A stretch of 29,024 nt of DNA, from assembly GCA_034696485.1 (NCBI GenBank), contig JAQIWT010000200.1:1-29024 (forward strand), in the 5' to 3' direction. A program made the translations under genes and the position numbers. A model generated the notes under the pieces. It was given only the letters and a program-made list of their open reading frames with translations. It was not told the origin of the DNA and searched no databases. Below are positions 20,413 to 28,448 of this stretch, one piece after another (within the stretch, counting starts at the first letter, position 1; each line of letters begins with the position of its first letter). This DNA is from Isohypsibius dastychi (lineage: Eukaryota; Tardigrada; Eutardigrada; Parachela; Isohypsibiidae).

Positions 20413-22336
20413 TGGATGTAATTTGGATTTATCTAGGGTTCCCCTTCGACAGATTCACAAGGGAGACTATGCGTGTTGCGTTTATGTTCGCGGATTTGGA
20501 CAAAAACCGTGTTATATCCCTCAAAGAATTCAGTTTAGTGTGGCATCGTATTGTGGAATGGAAGGTTTGATATGCCTGTCTAATCGGTCACTCATAGATT
20601 TTCACAATATCTTCAATTTTTTGGTTCAGAAAACATTAGATCACCGCAGATTTACAAGTATACCCAGGTACAAGATCAGAAGCTCATGCTTGGAATTTTG
20701 CAACTGTCTTATCACATAAAGCGCATTTCTGGAAGAAGGGGGGGGGGGTGGGTTAAAAGCTTTTCGAAAGAATGTTCATCTGGGGATCCTAGTGTATGGG
20801 CTATGAGAAACAGTCAAATACATTGAAGACAGGGGCATGCATGTATGAATTTTGGATAAGAATTAGGTTTACATCCCCATATCAACGTTTTGTGTGAGGG
20901 CTTCGAGGGGGGGGGGTGAACCAAGTATTGTGAAAAGCCCGTGAAAAACGCAGAACACAGAGAACAATGCATGGCTAACAAGGTATTTCCCGTTTTTTGT
21001 TTTTATTTCTGGTCAAAACTCGACACAGATGCAGATAAAAGAGATACTCTATCCTACCGATACTAGTACAAGAATTTTTTGACCCAATCTATCGGTAGGA
21101 TAGAGTAATGGACAACACATAACGGCAATTTTCCGCAAAAAACTGGCGGAAATAGCATTGGCAAGACGATATGGCATTTCAGAAACGTGACATTATGGGG
21201 TGTGACATATCTTAAGCAAACCTCACCAGCTATTCTTTGCGAGTTCAAACTACCAAAGTCAGTGACGTGGAACCATCACAGTACTAAAAATGGGATAATT
21301 TCAAATCATTTTCATTTTGTCGCATTTGCTTTTTTGCCAGTTTTCTCTAATTTTTATTTACGACCCGGTATTCCTTCGATACGTGTCTATAAATAATATG
21401 ACGAATTATGACAGGAAAACGAAAATAGTGAGAGATTCCATGTGAGACCAAGGTGTTGAACTTGGACTCAAATACCGAAAAACACAGAAGTTTGACTCGC
21501 TACATGAAGTTGTGTTGGGTAATGTACAGTCCAGCGGCCGAGTAATCTTCTCGATTTACAACCTTTGCCCATCGCGAAAGCACAGATAAAACAAGAGCAA
21601 GTTTCAGTATTTAAATGAAACGCCAATTTCATCGATATTCTTCACAGGTAGCATTTGGGAAATATGTTGTTGAAAATACCGGTTACATACTTGGCTCGCA
21701 ATTCAAAACCGTACTCGAAGAATGTGGTAAAATATTTCGTAAAACCTGCACTGTATATACTCATTCGGAGCGATGTAGGAATGAAAATAAGGAACAAGCT
21801 GCTGAAGGTCATCAAAGAGACTACTTGCCATGAAGAAAAGCTTGAGAATGGTGATACTGAGTTCCGGATGAACTTCGATCAGTTTGTCTGTTGTGTGCTT
21901 CTACTTTTGCGTGGAAGAAGTAAGTACTACGAAAACTGGACACATTTCGATTTTTGTGATTACCATTGTGATCCAGGAGAGTTTCTGGAAGACTTTACTG
22001 GTGCAACGCAAGGTGAGTGAGCAGAGCTCAAAAATGAACCTTAAGTTTCGTCAATTCCAACTTTCAATCTTCTCAATCATGGACCAAGCAATATTAGTAT
22101 TTAAATTCTGACGCGAATACAGTAGTCATACCACCTAGGTAATGCTTGTTTCCAAGATTTTTCTCCCTTAAAAGATAGCTTTAACACTTTGACGCATGCC
22201 ACTGACATTTTTTGTCACAGGGAACTATGAAGCAATGCCGTTCAGATCATATAAAGGCCAACAAACAAGTGAACACTGGAAGGAGCACATTGAGCCTAAA
22301 TACGAGCATTTTATGATCAAATATATGTCGCGATAA
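20413..22336 (+). CDS. Calpain-type penta-EF-hand domain exons with unfamiliar C-terminus
   Basis: Five exons join in phase: 20413-20564, 21648-21726, 21779-21919, 21977-22012 (36-nt microexon) and 22221-22336 (TAA at 22334-22336). They encode about 174 residues. The first exon has a canonical EF-hand loop, DLDKNRVISLKEF, followed by WHRIVEWK, as in calpain domain IV. The second (YVVENTGYILGSQFKTVLEE) matches the next EF-hand helix but has lost the loop acids. The third ends MNFDQFVCCVLLLLRG, like the calpain MDFDNFISCLVRL helix. The last two exons (REFLEDFTGATQ and GNYEAMPFRSYKGQQ...) do not look like the usual calpain end. Calpains are Ca2+-activated cysteine proteases; no protease core was found upstream, where a MITE and non-coding DNA lie. 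It may be a truncated calpain, a stand-alone PEF protein, or have distant 5' exons. Intron 1 (about 1.1 kb) holds a perfect 18-bp hairpin and two G runs. Confidence 0.7.
20738..20748 (+). repeat. Poly-G run (11 G)
   Basis: Eleven G in a row in the first intron of the PEF gene, followed by TGGG. Confidence 0.9.
20907..20916 (+). repeat. Poly-G run (10 G)
   Basis: Ten G in a row in the same intron, after TTCGA and before TGAACC. Confidence 0.9.
21045..21107. repeat. Perfect 18-bp inverted repeat, 27-bp spacer
   Basis: TACTCTATCCTACCGATA (21045-21062) is the exact reverse complement of TATCGGTAGGATAGAGTA (21090-21107). It lies in intron 1 of the PEF gene and would form a strong hairpin in RNA or cruciform DNA. 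It may be a small transposon remnant or an RNA structure. Confidence 0.9.
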
Positions 22337-22435
22337 TGCATCGCACTGAATGGAGCTCAACATTAAATCTGCAACCAAGCAGCTCGACGTATTCTAATAA
22401 ATAGCTTAACTGAATATACCAGAACCTTTCTTGAG
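22337..22435. other. 3' flank of the PEF gene
   Basis: AT-rich sequence between the stop codon and the Helitron-like end. Nothing further was recognised. Confidence 0.3.
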
Positions 22436-22495
22436 GAGCTTGTTGCAGTTGCACTGCGCTATCCGTAACCCCGTAAGGGGTACTACTTGCGCTAG
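22436..22495 (+). mobile_element. Helitron-like 3' terminus, copy 1
   Basis: It contains GAGCTTGTTGCAGTTGCACT, then the hairpin ACCCC-GTAA-GGGGT (22468-22481), ten bases, and CTAG followed by T. A stem-loop about 10 nt before CTRR and insertion before T are classic Helitron 3' features. A second end with the same GCTTG(C/T)TGCAGTTGCACT and GCGCTAGTTTTTG frame lies at 27721-27809. The 5' TC end was not found, so the element length is unknown. Confidence 0.45.
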
Positions 22496-23497
22496 TTTTT
22501 GAATATACATATCCGAGATGTTTCTCGTGATGTCTGAGAGTTTGCTTATTCGGTGTTGAAGATGATAAAAATACCACCGTGCAAGCGATACAAATTAAAA
22601 GAAATGAACAAATAAAAAAATACAAAAATTAGGGTTTAGAAAAACGGGGTTTGTGAATCCCGGGTTCAAGAAAACGGTTACGAACGAGCATAAGCATGTA
22701 TTTATTTCCAATCAAACTGGAACAGCGAGCTGTGATGCCATTGCTTACCAGTTTTTATACACGAAATGAGGGGGGGGGGGGTTAGAGTCGCGTTTGTTAG
22801 CGTCGGCCTCACAAAAGCCAGCGCACATGGTCCTGTATTGTTTACCGGTAAATGCTATGGGCTTCAACCCCGTATATTAAAATATCGCCCTCGATACATG
22901 CATGGCGACTAGAGTGTTGCTAGACTTTCTGACTTCACATGACTGAATGTTGGTTAAGCTGATCAGCCTGCATCAGTCGAACTGATCCAATTACGGTAGT
23001 CTGAGACAATTTTGAAATGTTACATCGGGAAGAAACGTCTTCGATCAAGGCAAAAGCGTAGCCTCGCAGGTGGACGCCTGAGTGGTCAACAAATGGCCGA
23101 GTGGAGGTCCAGCGAATTCGTTAAGGATCCAGCTTTATTGTTCAACACAGTGCTTGATCCACTTTCGAGCAAGTCGTTTTGTAAAAGTCTTGGGAGAAGA
23201 CATCTTCTCCATAAGCTGTGTAGGCTGATACTCTTGAAAACGACAAATCTAAGACTTCTAATAAAAATTTTCATGTTTTCCGGACCCGTTTCGCCTGAAA
23301 ACAGATGAGTGTTCGTTTTCTCAGGTTGAAATTTACCAGTCCGTTCAGCAGAAAGTGTTCAATGTTCAGTATAGAAAGGTGTTCGAGATTCACAGTGTAC
23401 AATTTAATCGATTTTACTGTACGACAAAGTATTCGCATCCGAATGGAAACGAACAAGGATGAAATGCGTTAATTAAATGAACTCCAGACGACGATAC
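22496..23497. other. Intergenic, poly-G run, nothing coding recognised
   Basis: About 1 kb between the Helitron-like end and MITE copy 2. It holds a 12-G run at 22770-22781. Short open frames such as plus 23012-23308 show no family features. Confidence 0.35.
22770..22781 (+). repeat. Poly-G run (12 G)
   Basis: Twelve G in a row, after GAAATGA and before TTAGAG. Confidence 0.9.
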
Positions 23498-23650
23498 TTG
23501 GGAGGGCGCGATTTAGCGGGTTCTAAAAGTGAAGGGTTGAGGTGTAGGTTGGATTAAGCTTTTTCCGGTCTAGAGCCAGTCTTCAAATTCTTAAATCAAC
23601 CTACACTTCCAACCTCCACTTTTAGAACCCGCTAAACCGCGCCCTCCCAA
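23498..23650. mobile_element. Fold-back MITE, copy 2 (153 bp)
   Basis: It begins TTGGGAGGGCGCGATTTAGC and ends AAACCGCGCCCTCCCAA, with arms of about 60 bp that pair almost fully and the same centre as copy 1. It is better preserved and about 10 bp longer than copy 1. The right flank of both copies begins CTG, but the left flanks differ, so no target-site duplication can be stated. Confidence 0.88.
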
Positions 23651-23888
23651 CTGATCTCTGCGATATACAATTCAGCACATTCTTGTCTTTGTTCGTATAA
23701 TCCGTTCCTACCAAGCCAAAAAGTTAAAATCAAAACAAGCATGAGTTGCTTTATGAACGAAGTACCTGCATCTTTATTCCCGAAGGAGTTTTCATCCCAT
23801 CAGAAGTTTTATAATAGACTGTGAATTTATCCTAATCCGGATACAACTTCTGCAAATAGAGAAGTTGGACTGCATTCAAAAGCTCTCT
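23651..23888. other. 3' flank of the mannanase-like gene
   Basis: Spacer of about 240 nt downstream of the GH5 stop codon. A short palindrome, ACTTCTGCAAATAGAGAAGT (about 23846-23865), could be a weak hairpin. No clear polyadenylation signal was seen. Confidence 0.3.
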
Positions 23889-25337
23889 CTAGATTCGATT
23901 ACAGACCTTCCCATCAAGAGTATCAGTGTCGGAATAAGCTTCTCTGGCACTCAGCATCCAGAACATCCAGTTCCCACCACTTTCACAAACTTGTTTAGTC
24001 CACCTGTCATAATCTTCATTCCTTGTCACTTGAGGATCGCCCTCTGCACTTGTTTTGTCTTCACGCCCGAACTCTTCTAGGATGAACGGCTTCTTGTACT
24101 TGGCCGCAATGTCAGCATGCATCTTTATCCACTCTGCTGTCCACTCATTAGACTTTTTGCCCCAATGGTCCGGGTACATGTGAACCGTCAGAAAATCGAT
24201 TTCGGGAACTTTGGCCACTGTTGGGGTAAAACAGCAAAATGAGTGTGGGATTACCAAACTGAACTGAATTGGACCATCGCAAAGTGAAATCGAATTCTAG
24301 TTAATAAACAGTTCCAAACGAAGTTTTCAGACTGATCCACTACGTAACCAAGCGCTGCGTACGTAATTCGTGGTCGCCATCTGATCCATCAAAAGGCCAC
24401 TCAGGTCTGGCGCCCTTCAGGTCCAAGAAGCCCTCATCGCCAACGCCGAGCAGATGGTTCCTGATTATGGTATACTTTGTTCAACGCACGCCCTTCTTCT
24501 GTTAGCGAACCACTTACTTGTCAATGCTCTTGACATAAGCCGCCATCTCAGCCACCCATCTTGCAATCGTCTCCCCAGTACAGCTCTCGTCTTTCGTCTT
24601 ACATGCCGTACAATCCCCACAACTACCAATATCCTTACACCCCTTACATCTGGGCTCATTCATAAGCTCCCATCCGAATATGCTTGGCTCATCTTTATAA
24701 GCCACTTTAGTGAATATATTAACCCGATTCAGCAAGTACTTGACCCATTTCTTGTACTCCATTCTCGTTTTCCAGTCGGTAAAGAAGTGATCATGATGCT
24801 TGAGACCATACCAGATGTTCATCTGTTCTGACCCACCATAATCCGCCCAGTTATTCGACAATGCAAGAATCAATTTGATTCCGGTTTCCTTGGCTTTTTT
24901 CACAGCGTAATCGAGCCGTTGTAAACCGTTGGGTCCTTCGTTAAATGCTGAGGTCCAGTTACTGAGATCCCAATAGTGCATGTAGTCACCGTAGTAACCT
25001 TGAACATTGGGTGGAAATTCCGTCTTGCTTTCTGGGTTTCCGATAACGTTGAAAGCCCAAGTACGGATAACGCTTACTCCCATCTCTTTGGCGTTGTTAA
25101 ATAAATCATCGACTTGGGGTTTAGCTTTGAATGGGATGTAGTAGTTATTGGTTCCTCCGAAACTAAAGTTCTGCCCAAGAAGAGTGAACTGTTGACCGTT
25201 GCGTTGAACGAAAAAGTTTCGCTGGCATAGTGTGTTCTGTGGACACAAACCGTGAGAGAACCTGATGAACAGTTTTCAGCGTAGTATACCTTGAGCAAAA
25301 TAGTTACGAAAACCAGACAAGTAAATGTCCAGTCCAT
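23889..25337 (-). CDS. GH5 endo-beta-mannanase-like secreted enzyme
   Basis: Exons are 25337-25290 (signal peptide MDWTFTCLVFVTILLK), 25236-24518, about 24460-24310, and 24217-23889. The protein shows glycoside hydrolase family 5 marks: FGGTNNYYI near the N-terminus, RTWAFN, the acid/base Glu in WELMNEPRC (about residue 210), the strand IDFLTVHMYPDHW, and the nucleophile Glu in KPFILEEFGR. GH5 mannanases cut beta-1,4-mannan chains outside the cell, which would serve digestion of plant or fungal food. After NEP there is an unusual loop with six further cysteines (CKGCKDIGSCGDC...). Exon 3 as drawn is 151 nt and does not keep frame. The frame entering it (NHLLGVGDEGF) stops at 24340-24342, while the frame leaving it (SENFVWN) opens only below about 24390. 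So there is either a 1-nt deletion or a small unresolved intron. The other exons are intact, so I keep it as a CDS with a warning. Confidence 0.8.
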
Positions 25338-25925
25338 TGTGAAAAATTGGGGCAGCAGACTACGTTGAGCATTTTCGGGAAAAGTGGTGAAAATTCTACA
25401 TTTTGTATGTTTACGCTGACCGGGCAACTGGAAACTCATTGCAACGCAGCTAAGTTGCAGCGGTCGCACAAACCATGTCTTACTTGTCGAGTGCTAACAC
25501 TTGGAAGATGCAAGGCAGCAGTTTTTAACGATTGCAGCTCAAACATACAGTATGGCACGCGTTCTACTATAAATCTCGCCGAAAGAAACCCAGCACTATA
25601 ACTGTTGGGAATAATGACCGGCAGATGGTATCGTGAATCGACGCAAATAAACACGTGATTTCGATGACGAATTCCTTAATAATTAAACTCAATGGGGTCA
25701 TTGTTTCTTTATAATGTTGCGATTGGTCAAGATTCCGACTATTTTCTTTCAATATCTCCACTACCTTATCTGCTGAAGCCAAAAACCAGCAAGTGGAACA
25801 TCACGAAGAAGTGCCACCCAGACAATGGACATAGATTCTTTCAAAAACTGTTTGCAGATGAGGATGACTTCTACAGAAGTAAATCATACAACCATAGGAA
25901 GTCTAAAGCACAACAAAAGAGTATT
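25338..25925. other. Intergenic between mannanase-like gene and caspase
   Basis: About 590 nt. On minus, the segment ASADKVVEILKENSR (about 25780-25736) looks protein-like but has no start, splice partner or known family. The plus frame 25692-26129 is largely the antisense of this and of the caspase 3' end. Otherwise nothing was recognised. Confidence 0.35.
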
Positions 25926-26825
25926 TTAGAAGAAATGAAGATCTTTTGTCAGCATGGAAAGAATAGATGGCATTTGCTTCTTCATATGTCTGCTGCTATT
26001 CGAGGGTACATTGGACTGGAAATGATAAGCAACCTGATAATTCACGCGAGTCAATATTTTCAAAAAGTCCATCTCATTGTCTTCTCTGCTCGCTTCCACA
26101 ACTCGAACAAACGACTGAACGAACCATGATCCCTTCACCGAATTTCTCCATGAGAAATATCCCGGATTAGACGAGAACGCGAACAAATAATCAGCTTCTA
26201 GTGCAAGTCTTTGTGGATGTCCATCCGCCTCGACTAGTTCGACCCCCTCATCAAATTTGGTCCCTCTACATGCTTGTATCAGAAAGATCTTAGGTTTACC
26301 GATCAGCGATGGATTCTTGATTGACTTGAATGGTTGGATAAGCTGATCTAACGCCATTCCGCCATCGATCCCATAGAGCATTCCGTTTTCTTTGCCATGG
26401 GTCAGGATGGTGCAGATGAAGCAGTCCATATTGGAAAAGTCATAGCTGGCGTAATACTTCATTGCAGCCTGCATATCGCGAATGGTTAAATCGTCGCATC
26501 GATGAATCTTATCATCTTCAAAACCGAGTAAAGTAAAGGCCTTTTCCAGGCTCTCTGCGTCGGCATCCGTCCCTATACGTTCGGATAGCTGGAGTTCTTT
26601 GTTGAATCTGCGGTTGTTGATAATGAGAGATATTCCACGGCTTTCATGGCCCATGAAATATCGGGGTGAATCATTGGGGTTTTGAATAAAGAATGAACCA
26701 CGACGGGAAGTTGAGGAAAGATCGGGATCTGGCACTGTTGTACCGAACTGTATCGATGTCGAGGTGATGATCACAGCATCAAGGTCGTCCTTGCTTTTTG
26801 TGGATTCAGTACCGGAGTTTGCCAT
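25926..26825 (-). CDS. Effector-type caspase, single exon
   Basis: One uninterrupted frame of 299 residues from ATG (26825) to TAA (25926-25928). Caspases are cysteine proteases cutting after Asp in apoptosis. The catalytic His lies in LTHGKENG (His143) and the catalytic Cys in IQACRG (Cys186). Substrate-pocket arginines fit SERIGTDAD (Arg84) and YFSWRNS (Arg227). The large subunit is joined to the small one by a short linker with a plausible self-cleavage site (VEAD, ending at Asp201). The small subunit includes ADYLFAFSSNPGYFSWRNS and ends MPSILSMLTKDLHFF. The prodomain is about 55 residues with no CARD or DED, so this is an executioner-like form (caspase-3/7 type). It is intronless while its neighbours have many introns, which suggests retroposition or intron loss. 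All key residues are present, so it is probably active. Confidence 0.93.
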   Translation of the reverse strand: MANSGTESTKSKDDLDAVIITSTSIQFGTTVPDPDLSSTSRRGSFFIQNPNDSPRYFMGHESRGISLIINNRRFNKELQLSERIGTDADAESLEKAFTLLGFEDDKIHRCDDLTIRDMQAAMKYYASYDFSNMDCFICTILTHGKENGMLYGIDGGMALDQLIQPFKSIKNPSLIGKPKIFLIQACRGTKFDEGVELVEADGHPQRLALEADYLFAFSSNPGYFSWRNSVKGSWFVQSFVRVVEASREDNEMDFLKILTRVNYQVAYHFQSNVPSNSSRHMKKQMPSILSMLTKDLHFF

Positions 26826-27720
26826 TCTAGTTCTAAATATCAGTCAGAAAGATAGGGAGCATGAAGTCTATGGACTGTTCTGAAGCTTAAATATCGGGGA
26901 AGCATGCATTGACCTCTCCAGATAAGAGCTCTTGTCATCTGAACAATAGAGCTCGACAGTTCGATGACTTCATAGGCATGGCTGTCAAACCATGAAGCTG
27001 AGCTTGAAATATTCACATGACGTACTTGCACTAAAATCCCTATCAAATTTCAAAACGTTTTCGATGTGATTTGTGGCACATTCCTCATGATCAACATTCA
27101 ACATCTCAAGCAAAAGCAAGTGATAATGACCCTTACATGCTGGATGCAAAGAACGGTTGCAACCAATGTTCGACCTTTTTCCCGAATAGTATTTAGAATT
27201 TCGCACAGATTTTCAATCAGGTGAAGCCGATGACAAAGTTGCTAGTTACTAAGTTCTTACGTAAACGGAGGAAAAAAGGGAAAAATTCGCTGTTGTGCGG
27301 CGATGACTACTAACGCTGGTCCAGTTCAGTTGTACCCTACTACATTTTAGTGAAAAGCAAAAAACGTCAGTACTCATATCGTTTTTCGCAGTCATCTCTA
27401 ATTTCCACGCAGGCGACTCAGTCATTGTTTCAGTTCAGTGAACAAAACAATTGAGTTTCTTTGTTGCATTACATGGTTGTTTCACCGTGCTTTGAGTGTG
27501 ATGAGATGGTGGTACGATGAGTGCTGCTACGGCTATCACAACAGATCCTTTCGTCGGCTACACGCGGCGATGTATCTGGCAAACATGTATGGCATCGTGA
27601 CTTTTCAAAGGCGAATCATCTTAGCGTAGTTTACATTGTGGCAGCGATCCTTCGTTGCGAAAATGGTTAGTTAGAAAAGTTCAATGTGGCGATATTGTGT
27701 GGTGCCGAACCTGTATCGAG
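26826..27720. other. Upstream region of caspase, nothing recognised
   Basis: About 0.9 kb of intergenic sequence. Several short frames occur on both strands (for example minus 27206-26985), with no domain or splice support. Confidence 0.35.
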
Positions 27721-27809
27721 GGGCTTGCTGCAGTTGCACTACATTAAATGTAGCACTGTTGCTGTATAGCTGCGCGACCCCCGGCTTAACCCGCGGGGGT
27801 TCGCGCTAG
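27721..27809 (+). mobile_element. Helitron-like 3' terminus, copy 2
   Basis: It has GGCTTGCTGCAGTTGCACTA, a small hairpin (ACATTAAATGT), then a long hairpin (GCGCGACCCCCG with CGGGGGTTCGCGC, one bulged T) running into CTAG followed by TTTTTG. It shares both borders with copy 1 at 22436-22495 but differs inside. It ends directly at the decayed copy of the PAN-like gene. Confidence 0.45.
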
Positions 27810-27819
27810 TTTTTGTGTC

Positions 27820-28210
27820 ACCTTATTTATAGTTATTGCCTCTGGAGCATTAGGTGCTTTCTCAAAACTGCGTGCTCGGTTGGTACACAGATGCAGTTGC
27901 GGTTATGATTTATTGAATCAAAACATTTTACCTTCGTTTTATTGGGAGGACAGAGTTCCCTAAGTCTTTTTTGCAACAACTGGATTAAGCTCTACCGAGA
28001 AGTGCTGAGTGTTTTTGTCTTTTGCTGAAAAAATGTAGACGTATCAGGTGGAATGTGTGAAGGGTCTTGGATTCCGAAACTGGCTGATGACTGATACTGC
28101 ATTTAGCACTGCCGTGATATGGGGTTAGAAAAATCATTCCGGCCTGAACTGACGCATTGACCTTGAATCGGTTTCAATGACGAATCAGACAAATAACTCT
28201 GTTTTGATTA
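27820..28210 (+). pseudogene. Decayed duplicate of the PAN-like secreted gene
   Basis: Positions 27826-27850 (TTATTTATAGTTATTGCCTC, then TGGAGCATTAG) mirror the end of the signal-peptide exon at 28479-28506, with the donor shifted to G|GTGCTTT. Positions 28046-28085 (CAGGTGGAATGTGTGAAGGG...) mirror the start of the next exon at 28651-28690. Protein resemblance continues weakly to about 28205 (TNQTNNSVLI compared with WTTNTTLVNS). A TGA follows 15 codons into the second exon and there is no start codon at the 5' end, so it is dead. The 5' end is cut at or near the Helitron-like end. Confidence 0.6.
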
Positions 28211-28448
28211 CTGCTTGATCAGATATGGACTGACTTACAAAGAAGAACGTGGAAAGGTTGGGTTTTACGTTAGCCGGGCAAATGAAATGTTGCGCTCATC
28301 GACCGTAGATCGCAATTTTGATCAAGATAATGTGATTTCGAGAACTCTCGCCGGAATCGCATTCAGGCCAAAAGGGACATAAACTATTCAAACAAACACA
28401 AGTAAATTTGTTGATGAAATTATCCCTAGTTGCTTTATCAACGCAGTG
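28211..28448. other. 5' flank of the PAN-like gene
   Basis: Spacer that should hold the promoter of the gene starting at 28449. No clear TATA or other element was identified. Confidence 0.3.

Noticed and set aside
24454-24831. 125-codon plus-strand frame
   Set aside because: Antisense of the mannanase-like exon 24518-25236.
25692-26129. 145-codon plus-strand frame
   Set aside because: The 3' half is antisense to the caspase; the 5' half has no recognised family and no splice partner.
27438-27629. 63-codon frame rich in Cys and Trp
   Set aside because: No signal peptide, domain or splice context; such short frames are common by chance.
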